A DNA stretch of 64,000 bases from Micromonospora ureilytica (GTDB lineage Bacteria; Actinomycetota; Actinomycetes; Mycobacteriales; Micromonosporaceae): assembly GCF_015751765.1 (NCBI RefSeq), contig NZ_JADOTX010000001.1:5270001-5334000 (forward strand). Direction: 5' to 3'. Shown here piece by piece: positions 9,285 to 18,000 of the stretch. The notes beneath the pieces were generated by a model. That model saw only the letters and a program-made list of their open reading frames with translations, searched no databases and was not told the DNA's origin. The translations under genes and the position numbers were made by a program. Within the stretch, counting starts at the first letter, position 1. Each line of letters opens with the position of its first letter.

Positions 9285-10153
9285 TCGTGAACTGGGTGTT
9301 GGCCATCGCGGTCTGCGGTGGTGCCGGGGTCGGCCTGGGTGTGTTCCTGGTGGTCCGGGAGTTGGTGCCGGCGACACCGGCGCTCGGGCCGGCGCTGCGC
9401 CGGTTGCACCAGCCTCCGGGTGCCGGTCGGGTGGCCACGCCCGCCTCCCGGCGGTTGGACTCGCTGACCGGGTTGTCCCGGTGGCTGCGTCCGCCGCATC
9501 GGCAGCTGGCCCTGATCGGCCAGACGCCCGAGCAGTACGCGCTGTCGGTGCTGCTCTCCGCGCTGATCGGGTTGGCCACGCCGACAGTGCTCGGGGTGGT
9601 GCTGTGGGTGCTCGGCATCCCGTTCCCGCTGGTCGTGCCGGTGCTGGGCAGTCTCGGGCTGGCACTGCTGGCCGGCCTGCTGGCGCACCGAGCCGTGCTG
9701 ACCAAGGCCGACGCGGCCCGCGACGAGTTCCGCCAGGCGGTCTGCACCTACCTCGACCTGGTGGCGTTGCAGCTTTCGGCGGCGCACGGGCCGGTGCAGT
9801 CGCTGGAGCGGGCGGCGGCGGTCTGCGACGGCTGGGTGTTCGACCGGCTCCAGGAGTCGCTACGGATCGCCCAGATGCAGATGCACGCGCCCTGGGACGA
9901 ACTGCGCGACCTCGCCGACAAGATCGGCATTCCGGAGTTGGGCGACGTCGGCGCGATCATGCGTTCCTCCGGCAGCGAGGGCGCGCAGGTGCACGAGACG
10001 CTGCGCAGCCGGGCCGACTCGCTGCGCGACCAGATCCGCACCGACAACCTCGCCCGTGCCGAGGGGGTGACCAGCAAGCTCGACATCCCGGGCGCGTTGC
10101 TCGTCTTCGTGCTGCTCGGGTTCGTCCTCTATCCGTTCATCGCCCGTGTCTGA
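9281..10153 (+). CDS. tadC: TadC, type II secretion F-domain inner-membrane protein
   Basis: A 290-residue paralogue of the upstream TadB, starting with a GTG inside the tadB stop. Hydrophobic helices at the N-terminus and near residues 85-135 precede the T2SSF helical domain (region with AAHGPVQSLERAA and IMRSSGSEGAQVHETL), and it ends in a C-terminal helix. It is the partner subunit of the Tad platform. A 24-base gap with a GAAGGAG site separates it from the pilin-like gene. Confidence 0.88.
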   Translation: MIVNWVLAIAVCGGAGVGLGVFLVVRELVPATPALGPALRRLHQPPGAGRVATPASRRLDSLTGLSRWLRPPHRQLALIGQTPEQYALSVLLSALIGLATPTVLGVVLWVLGIPFPLVVPVLGSLGLALLAGLLAHRAVLTKADAARDEFRQAVCTYLDLVALQLSAAHGPVQSLERAAAVCDGWVFDRLQESLRIAQMQMHAPWDELRDLADKIGIPELGDVGAIMRSSGSEGAQVHETLRSRADSLRDQIRTDNLARAEGVTSKLDIPGALLVFVLLGFVLYPFIARV

Positions 10154-10177
10154 CCCCGCCCCCTGAAGGAGAATGCC

Positions 10178-10372
10178 ATGTCCATCCTCAGCTACCTGCA
10201 CGTCGTGGTGACGACGCGCCTGGCCGAGCTTCGCCGTGACGGTGAGCGCGGCGACAGCCCGGTGCCCACCGCCGTGATCATCGCCGGCCTGGTCGCCGTC
10301 GCCGTGGCCGTCACCGCTGCGGCCCTGACCAAGGCCAACAACTGGATGACCGGCATTCCGAACCACCCGTAG
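10178..10372 (+). CDS. Flp-type pilin-like small membrane protein
   Basis: A 64-residue protein with a charged N-terminus, then GDSPVPTAVIIAG leading into a hydrophobic helix at residues about 29-52 and a short tail. Size, position between tadC and the TadE-like genes, and a good ribosome site (AAGGAG) point to the major Flp pilin. The Gly before the helix could be the prepilin cleavage point, but the usual Glu-Tyr pair after the cleavage site is absent, so either a different processing rule applies or this is a minor subunit. Confidence 0.7.
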   Translation: MSILSYLHVVVTTRLAELRRDGERGDSPVPTAVIIAGLVAVAVAVTAAALTKANNWMTGIPNHP

Positions 10373-10380
10373 AAGCTGAC

Positions 10381-10824
10381 ATGAATCGAGCCGCGTACCC
10401 GAGGTGGAACCGAGCGGTCAACGCCGCCCGGCGCCACCTCGCGTCCGGCGACCGCGAGCGGGGTGCCAACCCGGTGGAACTCGCCGTGATGATGCCGCTG
10501 ATCCTGGTGCTGCTCTTCGCCTCGATCCAGGTCGCGGCGGTCTTCCTCGCCCGCTCCACCGCGTTGAACGCCGCGCAGAGTGGCGTCAACGCGCAGCGGA
10601 CGTACCAGGCCGGGAACGGTGCCGGGGTGGACAGCGCCTCCCGGTTCCTCAAGGCCGCCGGGGGTTGGCTGGTGGGCTGGGACAAGGCCGGCCCGACCTG
10701 TGCGACCACCGCGACCGAGGTGACCTGCACGGTGAGCGGCCGGTCCCTGTCGGTGGTGCCGGGCGTGGACTTCGCGGTACAGGAGACCGCCCACGGAACT
10801 GTGGAGAGGTTGACCCCGCCATGA
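10381..10824 (+). CDS. TadE-like pseudopilin
   Basis: A 147-residue protein with a charged leader ending in RERGANPVE followed by a 20-residue hydrophobic helix, the TadE signature (RG-x-x-x-VE then membrane helix). The soluble C-terminal part contains two Cys about ten residues apart (TCATTATEVTC) that could form a disulfide outside the cell. TadE proteins are minor pilins processed by the prepilin peptidase. It overlaps the next gene by an ATGA junction. Confidence 0.83.
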   Translation: MNRAAYPRWNRAVNAARRHLASGDRERGANPVELAVMMPLILVLLFASIQVAAVFLARSTALNAAQSGVNAQRTYQAGNGAGVDSASRFLKAAGGWLVGWDKAGPTCATTATEVTCTVSGRSLSVVPGVDFAVQETAHGTVERLTPP

Positions 10825-11297
10825 CCCGTACCGCCGAGCGGGGCTCGGTCTCCATCGAGGTGGCGGTGCTCGCGCCCGCGTTCATCGCGCTGATGGTGTT
10901 GGCCGGTGTGGTCGGGCGCAGTGCGGTTGCGGCGGAGGCGCTCGACGCGGCCGCGCACGACGCCGCCCGGGCTGCCTCGATTTCCCGGGATTCCGACACC
11001 GCCCGGACAATGGCGCTGGAGGCCGCCCAGAAGCAGCTGGACTGGCACGGCCTGGCCTGCTCCAACGACCTGGACCCGAAATTCACCGGCTCGGTGGCCG
11101 GCATGCCCGACAGTGAGTCCAGCTTCGATGACGCCTTCAGCAGCCAGATCGGTACGAGCGCCACGGTGACGGTGACGATCAGCTGCGTGGTGTCCTTTCA
11201 GGACATCACACTCGACATCCTGCCCGGGATGGTGAGCGAAAAGCTGATCACCGCGCAGTTCACCTCCCCGCTCGACCGTTACCGGAGTCGGCAGTGA
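10821..11297 (+). CDS. second TadE-like pseudopilin
   Basis: A 158-residue protein with N-terminal ERGSVSIEVAVLAPAF leading into a membrane helix, then an Ala-rich helical stretch (AAHDAARAAS) and an extracytoplasmic beta-rich part with one pair of Cys. The pattern fits TadE/TadG-like minor pilins. The start at 10821 overlaps the previous stop and the 3' end overlaps the next gene by four bases (GTGA), so translation is coupled along the cluster. Confidence 0.82.
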   Translation: MTRTAERGSVSIEVAVLAPAFIALMVLAGVVGRSAVAAEALDAAAHDAARAASISRDSDTARTMALEAAQKQLDWHGLACSNDLDPKFTGSVAGMPDSESSFDDAFSSQIGTSATVTVTISCVVSFQDITLDILPGMVSEKLITAQFTSPLDRYRSRQ

Positions 11298-11734
11298 CGG
11301 CCGCCGTCAGGTCCTCGCGGGCAGGCGAGCACGGTCGGGTGAGCATCTTCCTCGCAGTGACGATGGTCGGCGTACTGGCCATCATCGGCCTCTCCTTCGA
11401 CGGCGCCGGGCAGCTCCGCACCCTGCAACGCGCCCAGAACCTGGCCGCCGAGGCGGCCCGGGCCGGCGGTCAGGCCATCGACCGGGCCACCGCCATCGAG
11501 GGTGGGCCGAAGCGGATCGACGAGCCGGAGGCGCGCAAGGCGGTCGCCAACTACCTGGCTGCCGTGGACACCGCCGGCCACAGCGTGAACTTCCCCGAGG
11601 TCGACGGGGAAATCCTGATACGGGTGACCGTCTCCATCACCTACCACCGCTCGATGATCGGGCCGTTCGTCCAGGACAAGACGGTCACCGTCACCGGCGA
11701 GGCGACCGCGCGTGCCATCACCGCAACACCGTAG
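11294..11734 (+). CDS. TadG-like pilus-assembly protein
   Basis: A 146-residue protein: a short charged leader with GEHGRVSIF before a transmembrane helix (residues about 18-35), then the Ala-rich LQRAQNLAAEAARAGGQAID segment typical of the Flp-associated TadG N-terminal domain, and a C-terminal extracytoplasmic part. Unlike full-length TadG it has no von Willebrand A domain, which is common in actinobacterial versions. The GTG start overlaps the upstream stop. Confidence 0.8.
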   Translation: MTAAVRSSRAGEHGRVSIFLAVTMVGVLAIIGLSFDGAGQLRTLQRAQNLAAEAARAGGQAIDRATAIEGGPKRIDEPEARKAVANYLAAVDTAGHSVNFPEVDGEILIRVTVSITYHRSMIGPFVQDKTVTVTGEATARAITATP

Positions 11735-11748
11735 GAAGGAAGGCAGCC

Positions 11749-13155
11749 ATGCCCGTATCGGGTGGGTCCGTCGTACGGCGGACCGGACGGATCCTCACCG
11801 GCATCGGCGCGCTGGCCGTGCTCCTGGTGCTGCTGGTCGGCGCGCCGATCGCGCTGCTCGCCTTCGCCGGTAACCCCCTGCCCGATCACCTCCCCACGAT
11901 CAGCGAGGTGGGGACCGCACTGACCAGCCGGGACGACGGTCAGCTCTTCCTGCGGGCGTTGGCCGTGGCCGGTTGGTTCGGCTGGGCCACGTTCGCCTTC
12001 TCCGTCCTCGTCGAGCTGGGCGCACAGACCCTGCGCCGGCCGGCCCCGAAGCTGCCCGGGATGGGTCGGCAGCAGAAGGCCGCCGCAGCGCTGGTCGGCT
12101 CGGTCGCGCTGATCCTGGTCGCCAGCCCGGCCGCCGCCAGCGCTGCTGCTGTCTACGGCGCCCCGGCGTACGCGAGTCCAAGCGCGCCGGCCGTCACCAC
12201 AGTGGCCGCGCCGACCCGCGCCGCGACGACACCGGACACGGCCGCGCCGGTGTACCGGGTGGCGCGGGGCGACTACCTCGGCGAGGTGGCCGACCGGTAC
12301 CTGGACGAGTTCGGCGACTACCGGCAGCTCGCCAAGCTGAACAAGCTCGACGACCCGGACCGGATCCACCCCGGCCAACTGCTCCGGCTGCCCACCGAGG
12401 CCGCCGACCAGGGGACCCGGCAGCACGCCACCGGCCGGCTCGTCGACCGGCCCGCGGCGCCGAAGCCCCCGGCACCCCGGCCGGCGCCCGAGCGGGCCGC
12501 ACCGCCGCGGGTGGCCCCGGCACCACCCGGCGGTACGGAGTCAGCGGGCCAGCCACCCGCCATGACTGTCGGTGCGGCCCGGGCCGGTGAGGCTGATCGG
12601 GTGAACCGCCCGCTGGCGGTTTCCGCCGTACTGGCCGTGGCGAGCATCGTCGGCGCCCAGATCGGCGCGGTCCTGGGCTTGCGCCGCCGTCCAGCCACCG
12701 CCGGGGCGGCTCCCCGGCTGGCCGCCTCCTCCCGCACATCCCGCCGCGGCGCAGGCCGCAGCAGCGGAGGCGCAGGCGCGGGCCGAAGCGGTGCTGCGGG
12801 CCACAGCAGCGGCGTGGGCCAGCGGGGCAGTGGTGGGGCGGCCGGTAGCGGTGCCGCGTGGGCTTCCAGCCGGGCGGCGGCGGCCATCGAAGCTCCAGCG
12901 GCACCGACCGGCCGTGCGGCACCTGCGGGCAGCGGAATGGCTTTCCCCGGTAGTACGGCGTTCCCGGGTAGCGGAATGGCTCTCTCCGGCGGCACGGCAC
13001 CCCCCGGCGGCGGAATGGCGAGCGCCGACCCAGAGGGCTGGAGTGGTGACGACGGCTGGGCCGGTGCTGGTGGCGAGGGCGGGCTGTTCGACGGCGGGCA
13101 CGGCCTGGACTCGGTACCGGACGGTCCGCCGGTCGGCCGCCACCGACGCAGCTGA
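11749..13155 (+). CDS. LysM-domain membrane protein ending the tad operon
   Basis: A 468-residue protein from ATG 11749 with a GGAAGGAAGG ribosome site. Transmembrane helices lie at residues about 17-40, 65-88 and 112-130. A LysM domain at residues about 167-213 (YRVARGDYLGEVADRYL ... IHPGQLLRLP) would bind peptidoglycan, followed by a Pro/Ala-rich linker, another hydrophobic helix near 290-310 and a 150-residue Gly/Ser/Ala tail. In other actinomycetes the gene at this position is often longer with a C-terminal BTAD regulatory domain; none is visible here. It probably ties the pilus machine to the cell wall. Confidence 0.75.
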   Translation: MPVSGGSVVRRTGRILTGIGALAVLLVLLVGAPIALLAFAGNPLPDHLPTISEVGTALTSRDDGQLFLRALAVAGWFGWATFAFSVLVELGAQTLRRPAPKLPGMGRQQKAAAALVGSVALILVASPAAASAAAVYGAPAYASPSAPAVTTVAAPTRAATTPDTAAPVYRVARGDYLGEVADRYLDEFGDYRQLAKLNKLDDPDRIHPGQLLRLPTEAADQGTRQHATGRLVDRPAAPKPPAPRPAPERAAPPRVAPAPPGGTESAGQPPAMTVGAARAGEADRVNRPLAVSAVLAVASIVGAQIGAVLGLRRRPATAGAAPRLAASSRTSRRGAGRSSGGAGAGRSGAAGHSSGVGQRGSGGAAGSGAAWASSRAAAAIEAPAAPTGRAAPAGSGMAFPGSTAFPGSGMALSGGTAPPGGGMASADPEGWSGDDGWAGAGGEGGLFDGGHGLDSVPDGPPVGRHRRS

Positions 13156-13174
13156 TCGGCAGGGCGAGAGAGGG

Positions 13175-14029
13175 TCAGGGCAGGCGGGTCTGGAGCACGC
13201 CGTTCTGGATCCGGGTGGGCAGGATCTGCTGGTCGTTGCCGGACGGCCCCTGCACGACCTCACCGCCGTTGAGGCGGAACGCGCTGCCGTGCCACGGGCA
13301 GACGACGCAGGCGTGGCCGTCGATCTCCTGCACTTCGCCCTCGCCGAGCGGCCCGCTCTGGTGCGGGCAGCGCTCCAGCATCACTGTCACCTCGTCACCG
13401 TGCCGGTAGAGGATCACCGAGATGTCGTCGTCCACCTCTCGGGTGATCAGGGTGCGTTGCGGCAACGTCGCCATGTCGGCCAGCGAGTGCCAGCCGTCGG
13501 TCATCCGGTGCAGCTCGGAGACGCTCTGGTTGACCTGCGCCCCCTGCTTGTACGCGAGGTGACCCCCGATGTACGCCCCGAGGCTCACGGTGGAGAGCCC
13601 GAGGAAGCCGAGGGCACGGCCCATTCCGTGGCGTCCGGACAGCCGCGCGGCCAGCGAGCCGGCGTAGATCGCCATGCCGACGGTGTTGGCGGCGGCGTGC
13701 ACCAGGCCGACCCGGCGCTGGTCCCGGGCGAGTGCCGCCCAGTCGTTCAGACCGGCCACCGCCGCCGGCAGCGCGCTGACGGTGCCCAGACCGACAAGCA
13801 CGGTGGCGGGCCGACGCTGCCCGGGCATGAGGTCCAGCACCGCGGCGCTGATCCACGCACCGACCGGCACCTGCACCATCGCCGGGTGCAGCGGATGCCC
13901 GAGGGTCACCCCGTGCAGTAGGTCGCGCAGTCGGCGCGGACGCAGTGTCCCCAGGACGACCTTCTGCAGCCGGTCACCCGCGCGGTCCAGCCGGGAGTCC
14001 TGCTCAACTTTCGTCAAAAGTGCTCGCAC
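13175..14029 (-). CDS. Rieske [2Fe-2S] protein with DUF2231 membrane domain
   Basis: A 284-residue protein from the GTG at 14029 (the frame continues upstream without a better start). The first part (GVTLGHPLHPAMVQVPVGAW, then several hydrophobic helices) is a DUF2231-type membrane domain. The last 100 residues form a Rieske domain with CPHQSGPL and CPWHG providing the two Cys and two His cluster ligands. It is probably a membrane-bound electron carrier of unknown partner. It is convergent with the LysM gene (19-base gap) and divergent from the crotonase gene, with a dispersed palindrome between. Confidence 0.85.
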   Translation of the reverse strand: MRALLTKVEQDSRLDRAGDRLQKVVLGTLRPRRLRDLLHGVTLGHPLHPAMVQVPVGAWISAAVLDLMPGQRRPATVLVGLGTVSALPAAVAGLNDWAALARDQRRVGLVHAAANTVGMAIYAGSLAARLSGRHGMGRALGFLGLSTVSLGAYIGGHLAYKQGAQVNQSVSELHRMTDGWHSLADMATLPQRTLITREVDDDISVILYRHGDEVTVMLERCPHQSGPLGEGEVQEIDGHACVVCPWHGSAFRLNGGEVVQGPSGNDQQILPTRIQNGVLQTRLP

Positions 14030-14102
14030 GAGTACCGACTTCCCGGCGATCGACGTCGCAAACCGGTCGGCGGTGACAAACCTGCCGCGCCGCCCACACC
14101 GC

Positions 14103-14172
14103 CGATCTTGCGGTTTCTGCCCCGACAAACCAGGGCACGGGCCGCGAAACGACATCCGAAAGTGCAAGATCG
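14103..14172. repeat. interspersed palindromic element, copy 2
   Basis: Outer arms CGATCTTGC and GCAAGATCG match the ends of the element at 2357-2425, and the right half (GAAAGTGCAAGATCG) is identical to it. The left inner arm has diverged. It lies just upstream of the crotonase gene, in a divergent intergenic region rather than between convergent genes. Confidence 0.65.
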
Positions 14173-14214
14173 ACGGGGATTGTGGGGGTGGGGCGGGGCG
14201 GGCATGCTGACGGG

Positions 14215-15015
14215 ATGGGTGTGCGGGTGGAGCGGGTCGGGGCGGTCACCACTGTGGTGCTGGACCGGGCAGACGCTCGGAACGCCGTGGATGGTCCTAC
14301 GGCTCGGGCGCTGGCCGACGCGTTTCGAGCCTTCGAGGCCGATCCGGAGGCGGCGGTAGCCGTGCTCTGGGGCGCCGGTGGAACGTTCTGCGCCGGCGCC
14401 GACCTCAAGGCGATCGGCACGCCGAGCGGCAACCGGGTCGAGCCGGAGGGGGACGGCCCGATGGGTCCGACCCGGATGACGCTCAGCAAACCGGTGATCG
14501 CGGCGATCTCCGGGTACGCGGTGGCCGGTGGGCTCGAACTGGCGCTCTGGTGTGACCTGCGGGTCGCCGAGTCCGACGCGACACTCGGCGTGTTCTGCCG
14601 CCGCTGGGGGGTGCCGTTGATCGACGGCGGCACCGTCCGGCTGCCCCGACTGATCGGCGAGAGTCGGGCGATGGACCTGATCCTCACCGGCCGCCCGGTG
14701 CCGGCCGACGAGGCGTACACGATGGGGTTGGTCAATCGGTTGGTGCCACCCGGCCGGGCGCGGGCCGCGGCCGAGGAGTTGGCGGCCGCCATCGCCCGGC
14801 ATCCGCAGACCTGCCTGCGCAACGACCGGGCGGCGCTGCTGGCCGGCGCCGGGCGGCCCGAGCCGGAGGCGCTGGCGACCGAGTTGGCGTACGGGATGGA
14901 CTCGCTGGCCACGGACGCGGTGGCCGGCGCGGCCCGGTTCGCCGCAGGCGAGGGCCGACACGGCACGACGCCGCCGGGAGGGGTACACCCCCCGACGGCG
15001 TCGGCTACTGGCTAG
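14215..15015 (+). CDS. enoyl-CoA hydratase/isomerase (crotonase) family protein
   Basis: A 266-residue crotonase-fold protein starting at ATG 14215. Oxyanion-hole segments are visible at GTFCAGADLKAIG and ISGYAVAGGLELALWCDLR. The first catalytic Glu of true enoyl-CoA hydratases (in the xPE-x-x-L-G position) is not obvious: the matching region reads FCRRWGVPLIDGGT, so the reaction may be isomerisation or something else. The final 17 residues (GTTPPGG... to the stop) are low-complexity and encoded by an inverted repeat that looks like the terminator of the opposite gene. No pathway neighbour indicates its substrate. Confidence 0.8.
   Translation: MGVRVERVGAVTTVVLDRADARNAVDGPTARALADAFRAFEADPEAAVAVLWGAGGTFCAGADLKAIGTPSGNRVEPEGDGPMGPTRMTLSKPVIAAISGYAVAGGLELALWCDLRVAESDATLGVFCRRWGVPLIDGGTVRLPRLIGESRAMDLILTGRPVPADEAYTMGLVNRLVPPGRARAAAEELAAAIARHPQTCLRNDRAALLAGAGRPEPEALATELAYGMDSLATDAVAGAARFAAGEGRHGTTPPGGVHPPTASATG
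14967..15002 (-). terminator. probable terminator of the saccharide locus, inside the crotonase 3' end
   Basis: An imperfect G/C-rich inverted repeat (GACGCCGCCGGGAGGGG, loop TACA, CCCCCCGACGGCGTC) begins 14 bases beyond the GH87 stop on the minus strand. It lies within the last codons of the convergent crotonase gene, which ends one base from the GH87 gene. Confidence 0.5.
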
Positions 15016-15016
15016 C

Positions 15017-18000
15017 TCAGTTGCGGTTGATGGTGAAGGTCGTCGTGGGGTTCTGGATGTCCACCGCGTTGTTGCTCAACCGGAGGTTGTTGAAGGTGAC
15101 CGACCCGACGGCCGGCCCCTGCCCGGCCTCCGGCATCGGGTTCGCCCAGATCGCAAAGCCGGACTTCGCGTCGTAGGCGTCCCCGCTCTTGCGGGCGCCG
15201 CTGATGGAGATGTTCGTGAAGACCGTGTCGGTGATCGGGTTCTGCGGCTGCCCGCCGACGTAGTTGGTCTGGAACATGATGCCGCTGTAGGTCGGATCGA
15301 TGATGTCGACATCGCTGACCCGGATGCCCTGGAACACCTTCGAGGCGGAGAAGACCCAGATCGCCGGGAAGGTCTGCCCACCCCAGAAGTGCCCACCGGC
15401 CCGCACGATCGAGATGTTCTCGAACCGGGTGGGCGGGTTGGCACCGAAACCGTTCATCGGGTAGCCGAAGTCGAGCGAGCTGATGGTGATGCCCGAGTAG
15501 ACCAGGGTGTCCGCGATGTAGATGTTGCGGAACGTGTTGCCGTAGCCGCCGTACACGGCGACACCGGCGGCCCGCCAGGTCAGGGTCGAGGTCAGGTTCT
15601 CGTAGATGTTGTCCTTCATGTCGGCGCCGCCCGCGTCGATCGCCGAGAACAGCGCGAAGCTGTCGTCGCCAGTAGCCCGGGCGTCGTTGTTGCTGACCAG
15701 GTTGTTGGTGCTCCCGTTGGTCATGTTGATGCCGTCGGCGAACATGTTCCGGATCCGGGAGTTCTTGATCGTCATGTAGTCGGTGTTCGCGCCCCAGTAG
15801 AGGCACACCATGTGCTCGTTCCAGATGTTGTCGATCACGATGTTCGACACGTTGGCGAAGTCGAACACCTTGCCCGGACCGTCGATCCGCGAGGTGTAGT
15901 TGCCGAAGTAGGCGAAGTTCTTGAAGGAAGAGTTCGCCGCCGACGCCTCGGCCCGGAAGCCGATGTCGGTGTTGTCCTGGCCCGAAGGAGCGTTGAACCG
16001 GGTGTACCAGGGACCGGCGCCAGTCACCTGGACCGCCTTGCCGTACACCTGGAACTTCGACGAGGTGGAGTAGTTACCCGCCGGCAGGTACACACCGACC
16101 AGGTTGCCTGTGGTGTCCATCCGCACCCGGTCCAGGGCGTTCTGCACGTCCTGGTGGGTGAAGCCGCCCGGCGTGGTGTAGCGCGCCGAGTCCGGGTTGG
16201 CGATCGGCGCCACCTGCTCCGTGTTGATGAAGTCGATGGCGTACGTGGTGGTGTTGGCCGGGTCCTTCTGGAGGCGGATCTTGCTGCCGGCCGGGACCGT
16301 GGAGTTGAGCATGACGTTGGCTTCGTCGTAGATGTGCCGCGGTCCGCCCGCGCTCGGCGAGTTGCCCGGGCTGGCCTCGTTGCCGTAGAGCCAGGCGTAC
16401 CGGGACGTTAGATCGATGGCCTTGTGGAACGTGCCGTTGACGTAGACGTTCAGTGTCGAGTTGATTCCGCCGCCACCGGAGGCGTCCGGGATGGAGAAGC
16501 GGGTGACAAGCGTGTTGGTGCTGGCCCGGGTGGTGAACTCGACGTAGCTGCCGGTCGAGTTGAGGGTCACCGCCCGCCGACCGGACGCCTCGCCGGCCAG
16601 GTCGCCGATCTCCCGGTTCGGTCCGACGACGGCGGCGCCGCCGCCGATCACGCCGTCCTCGGCCTCGTACATGTCGTACGGCATGTTGGCGCCGCGCCCC
16701 ACGAAGAGCGGCCGGTCACTCGTGTTGTTGGCCTGCTTGACCGGCAACTCGTTGCCGTCCACGGCAAGCACCACCCGCACTGTGTACTTGCCGTTCGCGG
16801 CGGTCCAGGTGCCCAGGCTGATCGGACCGACCGTCGCGCCGGCGTTGATCACGCCGGAGTGCGAGCCGGTCAGGGTACGGACCACGGTGCCGGACTCGTT
16901 GAGCACGGTCAGGGTGATGCCGTGCGAACCGGAGGCGGAAGCCTGGTTGCCGGCGTTGCGGATGGACACGGAGAAGGTGACAGTGTTGCCCGCCGAAGGG
17001 TTGCCCGGCGACCAGGCGACCGAAGAGGCGACCAGGTCGGAGCTGGCTACCGCGGCGACGACCAACGGGCTGGGGTTCGTGTAGCTGTTGTTTGTGTCGT
17101 CCTGCTCGACGACTGTGTTCGACTCGTCGACCTTGGCGCTGAGCGGGTAGCTGCCCGAGTCCCGGGTGCCGATGCTGGCGCTGACAGTGGTCGAGGCACC
17201 CGCCGCGAGACCGCCGACCGAAGCCGTGCCGACCCGGGTGGAGCCCAGGTAGAAGTTGACGTTTGTCGCGCCGGAGGCCGCCGAGCCCGCGTTACGCACC
17301 GTCGCGGAGAGCGTGATGGTGCTGGTCTCCACGGGTGCGGACGGGCTGAACGACATGCCGGTCACGGTCAGGTCCGGGTTCGGCGCCGGAGTGCCGAAGA
17401 CCTGGAACTCGGCCACCTGCCCGGCCGGAGCGCCGGTGTTCGAGGCGATCGAGAGTCGTACGTCGGCCGCCGCGCCGGAGACCGGGATGGTCACCGTGTT
17501 GCCGCTGCCCGGGTTGAAGGTGTAGTTCGTCGCCCCGACCAGCGTGGTGAAGCTGGACGAGCCCTGGTCCCGGCCGAGCACTGTGATGTTCTGGGTACGC
17601 GCGCCCCACGCCGAGTCCGGGTTGAGCTTCACGACGACCTGGCTGAGGCTGGCGTTCGCGCCCAACTGCACGGTCAGCGTGCTCGGGTTGCCGTTGCCCT
17701 CCCAGTAGGTGGCCACGTTGTTGTCGTTGGCGTTGGTGGCCACGAACGTGTGCACGAACCCGGAGGCGGTGATCGGCTTGCCGACCGCCAGGTTGCTCCC
17801 GGTGGGCGGGTTGCCGGTGCCGGTCCGGGTCACGGAGTTGCTGTTCGCCGACTGGTTGCCGGCCGCGTCCTTGGCCCGGACGTAGTACGACACCGTGGCG
17901 CTGTCCGCCTGGCTGTCGGTGTAGGTGAGCGTCGAGCCGCTGACGCTGCCGCGCAGCGCGCCGTTGGCGTAGACGTCGTAGCCGGTCACCCCGACGTTGT

